From Acidobacteriaceae bacterium (GTDB taxonomy: Bacteria; Acidobacteriota; Terriglobia; Terriglobales; Acidobacteriaceae): a stretch of 64,000 nt of DNA. Below, piece after piece: positions 36,535 to 45,520 of this stretch. The stretch is taken from the NCBI GenBank assembly GCA_003133425.1, contig PKXI01000248.1:1-64000 (forward strand), given 5' to 3'. Position 1 is the first letter of the stretch. Each line of letters opens with the position of its first letter. Made by a program: the position numbers and the translations under genes. The notes below the pieces were generated by a model. That model saw only the letters and a list, made by a program, of their open reading frames with translations, did not search any database and was not told the DNA's origin.

Positions 36535-37629
36535 ATGATTCGCCTGTTCTATCTTGATCTTGCAGCGCGCGGTCTGCGCATGCCCATCGGCGCCGACCTG
36601 GTAATGCACGAAGAGGTCGAACCCGAGAAAGTTCGCAACAACGGTCAGGCTCTTGGCCGTGTCATCGAGAGAACAGCGCGCCGCTGGGGCACCCCGCTCG
36701 CCGTTCCGCTCATGGACCTCCGGCTCGAAAAAACCGATCTGCTGGCAATGGCTGGCGTCTCCTCGACCGAGGCCGAGGCCTTTCACTTCACCTCGCCCCT
36801 GCATGAAACTGTGGTTGCCACCTTGTGTGGCGAGCAGACTGTGCCTCTTTGTGCCGGAAGCGTTGCCCGCGACCAGGCGCTCGCATACATCAGCGCACAA
36901 CCCGATCTGGTTCCCGTGGGAATGGCCATCGGACCGTTCTCTTTGACAACGCGGCTCATGGCGGACCCCATTACTGCAACAGCGCTGTCGGGATCCGGAA
37001 TCGAAGCGGAAGACTCGGACGAAGTAAAACTACTTTGGCAATGCCTGCGCGTTTCCGAAGCTGCTGTGCTCCGTTCCCTGCGCAGCCAGATCCGGCATGG
37101 CGCCAGGGCCATCATGATCTGCGAACCCACTGCGAGCAAAGCGTTCATCTCTCCCCGCCAGCTCAAGGCCGGCTCGAACCTCTTCGAACGCCTGGTAATG
37201 GAACCGAATCTGCGCCTTAAGGCCGCGCTTACTGACGCCGGATGCGACCTGATCTTCCACGACTGCGGAGAACTGATCGACCCCATGGTGGAAGCCTTCG
37301 CGCAACGCCTGCATCCCGTCATTCTCAGTCTGGGCAGCTCGCGCAAGCTCTGGGAGGATGCTCGTCTTGTACCCAAAGATGTTGTGCTCTACGGCAACCT
37401 TCCCACCAAGTCGTTCTACTCCGACGGCGCCATGCCGATTGATGAGGTGGTTCGCCGCACAGAAGAATTAGTCGCCAACATGAAAGCCTGCGGCCATCCT
37501 CATATCGTAGGCTCAGAATGCGATGTTTTGTTCGTGCCCGAAGCTCAGGACACGATTAGGAAGAAAGTGGACGCAATGATGACCCGGGCTGCAGCGAATA
37601 CGGGCGGAAGTCTCCCTGTACGACTATGA
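36535..37629 (+). CDS. URO-D superfamily protein with methyltransferase-like zinc ligands
   Basis: 364 residues from an ATG at 36535 preceded by GGAGGGG; in-frame ATGs at 36391 and 36451 are alternatives. The fold is that of uroporphyrinogen decarboxylase (UroD/COG0407), which includes the corrinoid-linked methyltransferases MtaA, MtbA and CmuA. Motif HDCG (His242, Cys244) and the later SECDVLFVP Cys329 match the His-x-Cys...Cys zinc set used by those methyltransferases. LRMPIGADLV near the N-terminus is a family feature. True HemE motifs at the N-terminus are absent, so haem synthesis is unlikely. It leads a same-strand run with two further URO-D-like genes. No corrinoid protein is encoded here, so the substrate is unknown. 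Confidence 0.75.
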   Translation: MIRLFYLDLAARGLRMPIGADLVMHEEVEPEKVRNNGQALGRVIERTARRWGTPLAVPLMDLRLEKTDLLAMAGVSSTEAEAFHFTSPLHETVVATLCGEQTVPLCAGSVARDQALAYISAQPDLVPVGMAIGPFSLTTRLMADPITATALSGSGIEAEDSDEVKLLWQCLRVSEAAVLRSLRSQIRHGARAIMICEPTASKAFISPRQLKAGSNLFERLVMEPNLRLKAALTDAGCDLIFHDCGELIDPMVEAFAQRLHPVILSLGSSRKLWEDARLVPKDVVLYGNLPTKSFYSDGAMPIDEVVRRTEELVANMKACGHPHIVGSECDVLFVPEAQDTIRKKVDAMMTRAAANTGGSLPVRL

Positions 37630-37657
37630 AATTGGCAGCAAAGACTGGATTGAAAGC

Positions 37658-38950
37658 ATGAATGCGAACAATTCGATATCTTTAGCGAATGGGACGGCGA
37701 GCCACGAGCGTCTCGCAAACGCGCTGAACCACAAACAGCCCGACCGCATCCCCATCGACTTTGGCGGAACTTCCGTCACCGGCATCCATGTCAGTTGCGT
37801 CGCTGCCCTGCGCGACTATTACGGGCTTGAGAAGCGGCCCGTGCGTGTTCACGAGCCATCCCAGATGCTGGGCCTCGTGGATGAAGATCTGCAGGATGCC
37901 ATGGGCGTGGATGTGACGGCCGTCTTCCGGCGAGGCGCCAAGTGGGGCTTCCCGTTGGAGCGTTGGAAGACGTGGCAGTTCAACGAACTGGAAGTGCTGG
38001 TGCCGGGGGACTTCAATACCACGATCGATGTCAATGGCGACACGCTGGTCTATCCGGAGGGCGACACCACGGTCCCACCCAGCGGCCGCATGCCGAAGGA
38101 TGGCTATTTCTTCGATTGCATAGTTCGCCAGGAACCGCTCGACGAAGACCATCTGAATCCTGAAGACAATATGGAAGAGTTCCGCTCCATCTCGCAGGCG
38201 GACGTCGACTACCTGGCAGCCGCGGCGAATGAGGCGGCTACCAAGGGCCGCGGTGTGATCGCGGGCTTTGGCGGAACAGCGTTCGGCGACATCTCGCTGG
38301 TTCCGGGTCCGGCGCTCAAATATCCCAAAGGCATACGCGACATTACAGAATGGTACGTCTCAACTAGGAGCCGCCAGGACTACATCCACAAGGTCTTTGA
38401 GCGCCAATGCGAAATCGCCCTGGAAAATCTCGAGCGCATCTACGCAGCGGTAGGTGACCAGGTGCAGGCAGTCTACCTTTGCGGCACGGATTTCGGCACC
38501 CAGACCTCCGCATTCTGTTCCGTCAAGACCCTGCGCGATCTGTACTTTCCCTACTACAAACAGATCAACGACTGGATCCACGCGCACACACCGTGGAAGA
38601 CCTTCAAGCATTCCTGCGGTGCGGTCTCTAAGTTCATTCCCACATTTATTGAGGCGGGCTTTGACATTCTTAATCCGGTGCAATGTTCGGCAACCGGAAT
38701 GGAACCGGAGCAGTTGAAAGCTAATTATGGCGATCAGCTGGTCTTCTGGGGTGGAGGAGTCGACACGCAGCAGACGCTCCCCTTCGGAACGCCAGCCGAA
38801 GTGCGGGAGCAGGTTCTGCGCCGCTGCGAAATCTTCGCGCCCGGCGGAGGATTCGTCTTCAATTCGATCCACAACGTGCAGGCGCAGACTCCGGTAGAAA
38901 ATATCGTCGCCATGCTCGACGCTGTCCACGAATTCAACGGGAGAATGTAA
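37658..38950 (+). CDS. URO-D superfamily protein, copy 1 of a tandem pair
   Basis: 430 residues. The N-terminus RLANALNHKQPDRIPIDFGG is typical of COG0407 URO-D-like proteins. The candidate metal motif is KHSCG (His318, Cys320). At the C-terminal position where methyltransferases keep a third cysteine, this protein has GGGFVFNSIHNVQAQTP, so His or Asn may replace it. Function is unknown; relatives are methyltransferases, and URO-D-like genes of this type often sit in carbohydrate loci. It starts 28 nt after the previous gene, and its paralogue at 38992 is the next gene, pointing to one operon. The two paralogues are nearly identical over the C-terminal third. Confidence 0.78.
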   Translation: MNANNSISLANGTASHERLANALNHKQPDRIPIDFGGTSVTGIHVSCVAALRDYYGLEKRPVRVHEPSQMLGLVDEDLQDAMGVDVTAVFRRGAKWGFPLERWKTWQFNELEVLVPGDFNTTIDVNGDTLVYPEGDTTVPPSGRMPKDGYFFDCIVRQEPLDEDHLNPEDNMEEFRSISQADVDYLAAAANEAATKGRGVIAGFGGTAFGDISLVPGPALKYPKGIRDITEWYVSTRSRQDYIHKVFERQCEIALENLERIYAAVGDQVQAVYLCGTDFGTQTSAFCSVKTLRDLYFPYYKQINDWIHAHTPWKTFKHSCGAVSKFIPTFIEAGFDILNPVQCSATGMEPEQLKANYGDQLVFWGGGVDTQQTLPFGTPAEVREQVLRRCEIFAPGGGFVFNSIHNVQAQTPVENIVAMLDAVHEFNGRM

Positions 38951-38991
38951 GAGCGGTCAGCTGGAAATGCAAGAAAGGGCAAGACGGCAGC

Positions 38992-40266
38992 ATGACAACT
39001 GCAACGGAGACAACCAGCCGTGAGCGGCTTGCAATCTCACTGAATCACAAGCAGCCCGATCGCATTCCCATCGACTTTGGTGGAACTGCCGTGACCGGAG
39101 TGCATGCCAGTTGCGTAGCCGCGCTGCGCGACTATTACGGGCTTGAGAAGCGCCCCGTGCGCGTTCACGAACCGTTCCAGATGCTGGCCCTTCTGGATGA
39201 CGATCTCAAGGACGCCATGGGACTCGATGTGACCGGCGTCTTCGCGCGCAACACCATGTTCGGCTTCCCCGCGGAGCGATGGAAGCCTTGGCAGTTCAAT
39301 GGCATTGAGGTGCTGGTTCCCGGGGACTTCAACATCACCGTGGACGACCGCGGCGACACGCTGATCTATCCCGAGGGCGACACAACAGCTCCGGCCAGTG
39401 GACGCATGCCGAAGGGCGGCTATTTCTTCGACTGCATTATTCGCCAGGAGCCGTTCGACGAAGACCATCTGAATCCCGAAGACAATACAGAGGAGTTCGA
39501 ACCAATCGCGCAAGCGGATCTCGACCATCTGACGCGCGCGGCGAACGAAGCGGCCGCAACAGACCGCGGAGTCATCGCCGGCTTTGGAGGAACCGCGTTC
39601 GGCGACATTGCGCTTGTCCCAGGCCCGTTCCTCAAACATCCCAAAGGTATTCGCGACGTCACCGAATGGTATGTCTCCACCAGCAGCCGCCAGGCCTACG
39701 TGCATAAGATTTTCGAACACCAATGCGAAATCGCCATCGCGAATCTTGAACGCATCTATGCTGCGGTCGGCGACAAGGTGCAGGTGGTCTTCATCTGCGG
39801 TACAGACTTCGGCACGCAGACCTCCGCATTCTGCTCCGTGAAAACCTTGCGCGACTTGTACTTCCCCTACTACAAGCAGGTCAACGACTGGATTCACGCG
39901 CACACCCCGTGGAAAACCTTCAAGCATTCCTGCGGCGCCGTCTCGAAGTTTCTTCCGTCCTTTATCGAGGCAGGCTTCGACATCCTCAACCCGGTGCAGT
40001 GTTCGGCAACCGGCATGGAGCCCGAGCAACTGAAGGCGAACTATGGAGACCGTCTGGTCTTCTGGGGCGGAGGCGTTGACACGCAAAAGACACTGCCCTT
40101 CGGATCACCGGGCGAGGTGCGTGAGCAAGTCCTGCGCCGCTGCGAGATCTTCGCGCCTGGCGGCGGATTCGTTTTCAATTCGATTCATAACGTGCAAGCG
40201 CAGACGCCGGTTGAAAATATCGTCTCCATGCTCAACGCCGTGCACGAGTTCAACGGAAGAAGCTGA
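38992..40266 (+). CDS. URO-D superfamily protein, copy 2 of a tandem pair
   Basis: 424 residues, aligning end to end with the preceding gene and, by eye, well over 80 percent identical. It has the same KHSCG site (His312, Cys314) and the same GGGFVFNSIHNVQAQTP ending. Differences cluster in the N-terminal half: for example VFARNTMFGFPAERW here against VFRRGAKWGFPLERW, and FNITVDDRGD against FNTTIDVNGD. These may change substrate choice. It lies 41 nt after its paralogue and 19 nt before the large secreted hydrolase. I read it as a duplicated enzyme of unknown reaction, possibly a methyl or acid-group transfer on a sugar-derived compound. Confidence 0.78.
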   Translation: MTTATETTSRERLAISLNHKQPDRIPIDFGGTAVTGVHASCVAALRDYYGLEKRPVRVHEPFQMLALLDDDLKDAMGLDVTGVFARNTMFGFPAERWKPWQFNGIEVLVPGDFNITVDDRGDTLIYPEGDTTAPASGRMPKGGYFFDCIIRQEPFDEDHLNPEDNTEEFEPIAQADLDHLTRAANEAAATDRGVIAGFGGTAFGDIALVPGPFLKHPKGIRDVTEWYVSTSSRQAYVHKIFEHQCEIAIANLERIYAAVGDKVQVVFICGTDFGTQTSAFCSVKTLRDLYFPYYKQVNDWIHAHTPWKTFKHSCGAVSKFLPSFIEAGFDILNPVQCSATGMEPEQLKANYGDRLVFWGGGVDTQKTLPFGSPGEVREQVLRRCEIFAPGGGFVFNSIHNVQAQTPVENIVSMLNAVHEFNGRS

Positions 40267-40285
40267 AGTCAAGGGACCAATTACG

Positions 40286-42898
40286 ATGGATCGCAGATTC
40301 ACGCAATCTACATTCCCGTTTACTCAGAATTCGAAGTTAGGCAGAATCTCAGTGTTTATCAAGTGCGCGCTGATGCTCGGCCTTTCCCTGGGAGCGCTGG
40401 CAGCAGCGCAAGAGAGAGTCATCATTACCCTGGCCGGCGGAGCTGGCAAGGTTGAAAAGCTCGCGGCCGAAGAACTCGTTTCTCACTTGCACCGCCTCTA
40501 TCCTTCCACAAAATTCGAAGTCGGTGCTCCAGGCGCCGGGAGCCCTGTCATCTATCTTGGAACCGCGCAAGATCTCCCGACTCGCTTCGCTTCCCAACTC
40601 AGCGGCAAGCTAATCAACCCTGAAAGTTTCGTCATCACAGTCAACGCTAGCCACGAAGCTCGTGAAGCTATAATCGCCGGCGCCAGCCCTCGTGCAACCT
40701 TGTTCGCTGTCGACGCCCTGCTCGAGAGACTTGGCTTTGGCTTTTACCTCTCCTACAACACAACCCCGCCCCCAAGCCCGTCGCCCTTTTCATTCGCCGG
40801 CTGGGAGATGAGCGACGCACCAATCGTGGGCGAGCGAGTCATCTTCGATTGGCATAACTTTCTCAGCGGTTGTTCCACCTGGAATCTTCAGGATTGGCAG
40901 AATTGGGTCACGCAGGCGTCGCGCATGCGCTTCAACACCGTCATGGTGCACGCATACGGCAACAATCCCATGTTTTCGTTTTCGTTGAACGGCGAAACCA
41001 AACCGACCGGCTATCTGCCCAACACCAGGGTCGGCCGCGATTGGGGAACGCAGCACGTCATCGACGTAAGAAAAATTGTAGGTGCGGAGGGTCTGTTCAA
41101 CGGCCCGGTGTTTGGCGCAGACGCAAGCATGGTTCCGGGCAATGAGAGAGTATCGGCGACAACGAGCCTCATGCAGGATGTCTTTCGCTTTGCCGCTCAC
41201 CGTGGCATGGGCGTCACCTTCGCGCTCGACGTAGATACGGAGTCGGCAAACCCGCAGAATGTGATCAAGACCCTTCCCGCGTCGGCCCGATTTGAGCATC
41301 GCGGCTTGCAGCTTGTCGATCCCGATACCGCCGACGGCTATGTTTATTACCGCGCCGAAATCGAACAGCTGATGAAGCCCTATCCCCAAATCACGCAACT
41401 GGCAGTCTGGTTTCGCGGCGGCTTGAACAGCCCATGGCGCGAGCTCCAGCCCGACGAATTTCCCGCTCCCTGGCGCGACGAGTATCGTACTGCGCTCGAA
41501 GCCAACCCTCGCCTCAAGGGCGATCCGGAAGCGCCCAGCATGTTTGCCATCGGTAAAGTCGCGAAGGCATTTCGCAAGGCTCTCGATGAGACCGGCCACA
41601 ACAGCGTGACCATGTCTGCCGGCAGTTGGAGATTCACTTACTTGCCTTCCGCTGACGTGTTCATGCCGGCCACTGTTGCGCTTATGCCGCTCGACTACAG
41701 CTACGAGTTTCTCAGCGATCCCGTGCAGGAGAGCCTGCGGTTAATCGGCAGGCACCGCCCGACGGTGCCAATTGTCTGGGCGCAACACGACGATCGCGAA
41801 TACGCCGGCAGATCGTACACACCTTTTTCTGGCTTTGGATCATTGTTGCGGTGGAGCAATAGCGCCGGCTACGGCGTCATTCACTGGACAACGCGGCCAC
41901 TCGATCTCTATTTCAAGAGCGTTTCAGATCAGGTTTGGGATGCAACCGAGAACGAACCGCTCGATGCTACCGCCTCGGAGATGGCGAAGCGCACATTCGG
42001 TCCGCAAGCTCAGGAGTTAGGTAAGCGCTACCTGTACGCATGGATATACGACGCTCCGGCATTTGGAATGGAAACGTCCGATACTTTCATCAACCAGGCA
42101 ATCGACCTTGACAATGAGTCGCACGGAGCGAAGGCACGCCTTGACCTGCTCACGCAGATGCGACCCCTTGCCAAGGATGACGCGGCTCGGGATTGGGTCA
42201 GCTACTTTGAAGACTGGGAGCATTACGCGCAAGGCTTCTACGAGTCGCAGACAGCCATGCAAAAATCACAAGCTGCCTTGAAGGCCGGCGACCTTGACTT
42301 AGCGCGACGCGAGATTACAGCGGCAAAGCCAGAGATCGTCATCGACCAGTACTCGAAGACGATCCGTCACGGAAACATAAGCCCCAGTGAAAAAGGAATA
42401 CTCATCACGCTGAACTTGCGCTGGCTTCCTCATGTTGAAGCCCAGCGCCAGGCAGTAGGGCTGGAGCCGCTTCAAGTTGAGTTTGCGCCCACGAATCATG
42501 AACCCCTGGCCCAGGGTGCAGGTCACTACAGCTTCGATTTCGACGCTTCAAAGAAAGTAATTGAAGTTCTTGGCTCTTCGGAACTGGGCGTGGACGTGCA
42601 GCAATTCGAGGCCGGCGCAACGTGCTCCACCGGTATCGAGGTGCGCTCTCCAGTCACACTCGCGATAGGCGGCCTGGCGGGCGCGCAATTGTCGCCGGGA
42701 GCTTATCGCATGAAGCTCGACATGCCCGATGGATCACAGGTTGAAGTTGAATCGGGAGTCACCCGCCAGGCAGTAACATCCGCTTCGGAGATAAATGTCC
42801 GTGCAGTCGAAGGAAAGGTTCACTTCACACTCTCGCCAGTCTCCGGATCAACTCGCGTATGCGGGCAGGCTCTCAGTTTGCAACCTCCAGTGCAGTAA
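40286..42898 (+). CDS. Large secreted putative glycoside hydrolase of uncertain family
   Basis: 870 residues from the ATG at 40286 (the open frame extends upstream into the URO-D gene but is not coding there). The N-terminal SVFIKCALMLGLSLGALAAA is a signal sequence. Residues about 45-150 (AAEELVSHLHRLYPSTKFEV, YLGTAQDLPTRF, ATLFAVDALLERLGFGFYL) resemble the N-terminal domain of GH67/GH20 enzymes. A long central region with TIM-barrel character follows (WHNFLSGCSTWNLQDWQNW, RMRFNTVMVHAYGNN, FALDVDTES), then a helical part and a C-terminal beta domain. I cannot assign a CAZy family. Candidate catalytic carboxylates are not provable by eye. It is co-directional with the URO-D genes, so the released sugar may feed them. 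Confidence 0.65.
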   Translation: MDRRFTQSTFPFTQNSKLGRISVFIKCALMLGLSLGALAAAQERVIITLAGGAGKVEKLAAEELVSHLHRLYPSTKFEVGAPGAGSPVIYLGTAQDLPTRFASQLSGKLINPESFVITVNASHEAREAIIAGASPRATLFAVDALLERLGFGFYLSYNTTPPPSPSPFSFAGWEMSDAPIVGERVIFDWHNFLSGCSTWNLQDWQNWVTQASRMRFNTVMVHAYGNNPMFSFSLNGETKPTGYLPNTRVGRDWGTQHVIDVRKIVGAEGLFNGPVFGADASMVPGNERVSATTSLMQDVFRFAAHRGMGVTFALDVDTESANPQNVIKTLPASARFEHRGLQLVDPDTADGYVYYRAEIEQLMKPYPQITQLAVWFRGGLNSPWRELQPDEFPAPWRDEYRTALEANPRLKGDPEAPSMFAIGKVAKAFRKALDETGHNSVTMSAGSWRFTYLPSADVFMPATVALMPLDYSYEFLSDPVQESLRLIGRHRPTVPIVWAQHDDREYAGRSYTPFSGFGSLLRWSNSAGYGVIHWTTRPLDLYFKSVSDQVWDATENEPLDATASEMAKRTFGPQAQELGKRYLYAWIYDAPAFGMETSDTFINQAIDLDNESHGAKARLDLLTQMRPLAKDDAARDWVSYFEDWEHYAQGFYESQTAMQKSQAALKAGDLDLARREITAAKPEIVIDQYSKTIRHGNISPSEKGILITLNLRWLPHVEAQRQAVGLEPLQVEFAPTNHEPLAQGAGHYSFDFDASKKVIEVLGSSELGVDVQQFEAGATCSTGIEVRSPVTLAIGGLAGAQLSPGAYRMKLDMPDGSQVEVESGVTRQAVTSASEINVRAVEGKVHFTLSPVSGSTRVCGQALSLQPPVQ

Positions 42899-42925
42899 TA
42901 CGAGAATCCTGTTTCAACGCAACGC

Positions 42926-43612
42926 TTAGAGGATGCCGTACTTCTCGAAGGCGTCCTTTGCGGGCAGGCCTTCTTCCAGGGCGTTGCGCACCACTTTCTC
43001 TTTGTGTGCCTTGTCGAACGCTGCAACCATGATCTCCTGCTCCGCCGCCTGTGGCACCACGCAAACTCCATCCAGATCGCCGAAAACAATGTCCCCGGGA
43101 ACGACGCGCACCTTCCCTATCTGAATCGGAATCCTGAAGTCCAGCACCTTGCCGCGCGGCCCCTGATCCTGCGCGTAACTGCCATGCGAAAACGTCGGAA
43201 ATCCCAAGCCGAGAACTCCGCGCGTGTCACGCGAAAATCCATCCACTACAGCCCCCGCCGCTCCGCACTTCATGGCTCGGACGGTCATCAATTCACCCCA
43301 GAGCGCATAACTTGGCGAGGCGCCGGTACAGATATAGACCTCATCGGTCTTCAGATCGTCGAGCGCCTCCAGCATCAACCCAAACGGCCGCGCCGAGATA
43401 GGATTGTGCGATCCCTCAATTGCTTCATCGAAGCAGTCCGCCTCCAGCACAGTCATCGCCCGTCCGCACACAACCATGTTGCGTTCCAGCGGCACAATGG
43501 CTGGAGGCAGAAACTGATGCTGGAAACCCAGCTTGTCCATTACGTCCCCGATCACCGCGGAGAACAGTTCACTCCGCGCCGATTGAAACAATTCGTCATC
43601 CGATGAAAACAT
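42926..43612 (-). CDS. RraA-like aldolase/demethylmenaquinone methyltransferase-family protein
   Basis: 228 residues from an ATG at 43612 with GGAG 8 nt upstream; a GTG three codons earlier is weaker. The RraA/HMG-aldolase fold is shown by YALWGELMTVRAMKCGAAG, AVVDGFSRD with the Arg-Asp that binds substrate and metal, and GDIVFGDLDGVCVVP. Such proteins cleave 4-hydroxy-4-methyl-2-oxoglutarate or related 2-keto acids, or decarboxylate oxaloacetate. A role as RNase E inhibitor is unlikely in this context. It is downstream of the MFS sugar-acid carrier at 43696 with an 83-nt gap and probably processes a keto acid from the imported compound. Confidence 0.8.
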   Translation of the reverse strand: MFSSDDELFQSARSELFSAVIGDVMDKLGFQHQFLPPAIVPLERNMVVCGRAMTVLEADCFDEAIEGSHNPISARPFGLMLEALDDLKTDEVYICTGASPSYALWGELMTVRAMKCGAAGAVVDGFSRDTRGVLGLGFPTFSHGSYAQDQGPRGKVLDFRIPIQIGKVRVVPGDIVFGDLDGVCVVPQAAEQEIMVAAFDKAHKEKVVRNALEEGLPAKDAFEKYGIL

Positions 43613-43695
43613 ATATTGCACTCCAATTTGAAATCTTCTGACTGATGTCCCTTGAGATCACTTTGCCTCAACTAATGTAACGGAGAAACGACGCA

Positions 43696-44967
43696 CTAAG
43701 GCTTCATCTCGATACGACCGATCTTCGGAATGAAAAGGCAAATGCCGCCGAGAACTATGAGGTAGGACATGCTGGCCCACGTGAGAATCGGCTGGTAGCT
43801 TCCCGTTCGCTTGAGAATGAGTCCAGTGATGGCAGCGGCAAACATGCCTCCAATCGCAGCTCCGGTGCCGGTAAGTCCCGTGATCGAAGCCACCGCCTGC
43901 CTCGGATAGATATCCGCCAGCATTGCATAAAGATTGGAAGCCCAGCCCTGGTGCCCTGCCATCGCCAAGCCGAGGACGCCGATGGCCACCCATGCGTGCT
44001 GAAAGTGACTGTCGAACGCCACCGGCACCACCAGGAGATTGCATGCCAGAACCGCGGTCTTGCGCGCCGCGTTAACGGTCCATCCGTGTTTGAGGAGTGT
44101 CGAAGAAAGCCAGCCGCCAAACAGCCCACCGAGATTGGCAATGGCATACATCACCATCAGTGGAAGGCCGACGTTGCGGAGAGTCAGCCCCCGGCTTTCG
44201 CTTAGAAACTTGGGCGCCCAGTAGAGGTAAAACCACCAGACCGGCTCCGTAATTGATCGGCCGATAAGAAACACCCAGGTCTCCCGATGCATCAGCAGGC
44301 GTCGGATGGGAATGGCCGCATCGACAGGCACTTCCAGCCCAGTGGCTGCATCCAGCTTTGGCGCAGGGCGGCGATAGAGAATAAGCCAAGTTGGAATCCA
44401 GATAAAGCCGACCATTCCGATCAGGATGAATGCGGCGCGCCATCCCAGGGTGAGAGCGATCCACGGAACAATCAGCGGCGCAAGGATGGCCCCGACAGTA
44501 GACCCGCTGTTGAACAGGCCCATGGCAAACGCACGCTCGCGCACAGGAAACCATTCAGCCGTCGCTTTCACGGCGGAAGGAAAGTTCCCTGCCTCTCCAA
44601 GACCAAGAAGAGGCCGTACGCTACCGAAGCCCACCACGGATCGCACAAATCCATGCGCGACTGCGGCGATGCTGCAGATGGTCATCGCCAGCGCGTAGCC
44701 GATGCGCGTTCCGATGCGGTCGATCACTGGCCCCGATACGAGCAGGCCAAACGCGAAGGTGGCTTGAAAGCCGGCGATCATCATGCCGTACTGGCTCTCT
44801 GACCAGCCCAATTCCTTTTGCAGAGGAATGACTAGAATGCCGAGCACCTGCCGGTCCATGTAGTTGATTGCGGTCGCGGCAAAGAGCAGCGCGCAGACGG
44901 TCCAGCGGAATGTGGAAACAGGAGAAATTTCGATCGAAGATTTATCCATAGATACCAGTCCCGCCAT
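43696..44967 (-). CDS. MFS transporter, ACS family (ExuT-like hexuronate carrier)
   Basis: About 423 residues with 12 predicted helices. Helix 1 holds INYMDRQVLGILVIPLQKEL, typical of ExuT-like hexuronate and sugar-acid transporters. The loop between helices 2 and 3 carries GPVIDRIGTRIGYAL. It should bring a sugar acid into the cytoplasm with protons. An internal ATG at 44949 (MDKSSIEIS) is an equally possible start; neither has a strong ribosome site. The RraA-like gene follows on the same strand, forming a likely import-and-cleavage unit. It is divergent from the DUF309 gene. Confidence 0.88.
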   Translation of the reverse strand: MAGLVSMDKSSIEISPVSTFRWTVCALLFAATAINYMDRQVLGILVIPLQKELGWSESQYGMMIAGFQATFAFGLLVSGPVIDRIGTRIGYALAMTICSIAAVAHGFVRSVVGFGSVRPLLGLGEAGNFPSAVKATAEWFPVRERAFAMGLFNSGSTVGAILAPLIVPWIALTLGWRAAFILIGMVGFIWIPTWLILYRRPAPKLDAATGLEVPVDAAIPIRRLLMHRETWVFLIGRSITEPVWWFYLYWAPKFLSESRGLTLRNVGLPLMVMYAIANLGGLFGGWLSSTLLKHGWTVNAARKTAVLACNLLVVPVAFDSHFQHAWVAIGVLGLAMAGHQGWASNLYAMLADIYPRQAVASITGLTGTGAAIGGMFAAAITGLILKRTGSYQPILTWASMSYLIVLGGICLFIPKIGRIEMKP

Positions 44968-45129
44968 CGATTGCCTGAAAGCAATCCTAGCACTCAGAAA
45001 TGTGCTGCATATTGAAGGCTCTCACCTGTCGGAACTGACAATTTCAGGCGCAAACATAGATGGCTCTAAACGGAATCGAGTTCGAAAAGTGAGGACATTG
45101 AAACCAACGAAATCGCATATGCTGAAAGC

Positions 45130-45513
45130 GTGCCTCTTGACTGGAATTGCCGAGCGCTCGCTGAAGGCCTTGCTTGCTACAGGAAAGGCGAGTTCTTCCA
45201 AGCGCATGAACATTGGGAGGCAGTCTGGCTCACATTAGCAGAGCCGGAGAAGAGTTTCCTGCAGGCCTTGATTCAAGTGACTGCCGCATTCCACCATCTC
45301 GCCGCCGGTAACTCCGCGGGAACAGCCTCGCTCTTGCGCAGAGCGTTGCGGCGGCTCGAGCGCTGCCCCTCGCATTTTGGAGGGATTGACGTCAAGCCTC
45401 TATCCGCAGAAATTTCCGAGTGGCTGCGAAGGATTGAGACCGGGGCACGGTCCTTCCCGGTGGCTCATCCGCAGATCCGCCCCACCGGACCGCCCCCAAT
45501 CGATAATTCTTGA
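45130..45513 (+). CDS. DUF309 domain protein
   Basis: 127 residues from a GTG; the frame lacks a better start. The family core is clear: GEFFQAHEHWEAVWLTLAEP followed by FLQALIQVTAAFHHLAAGN, an all-helical protein related to the DUF309 group of unknown function. The conserved His and Glu in AHEHWE may form a site. It ends 7 nt before the convergent stop of the M61 peptidase gene. Nothing in its context indicates a role. Confidence 0.75.
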   Translation: MPLDWNCRALAEGLACYRKGEFFQAHEHWEAVWLTLAEPEKSFLQALIQVTAAFHHLAAGNSAGTASLLRRALRRLERCPSHFGGIDVKPLSAEISEWLRRIETGARSFPVAHPQIRPTGPPPIDNS

Positions 45514-45520
45514 GCTGCTT

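Noticed and set aside
39037..40086. 349-codon minus-strand frame across the second URO-D gene
   Set aside because: Antisense of the conserved paralogue; a related antisense frame occurs in the first copy only because the DNA is duplicated.
36535..40266. HemE (uroporphyrinogen decarboxylase) in haem synthesis
   Set aside because: Sequences belong to the wider superfamily: HemE-specific N-terminal arginine motifs are missing, and there are three adjacent copies in a carbohydrate locus.
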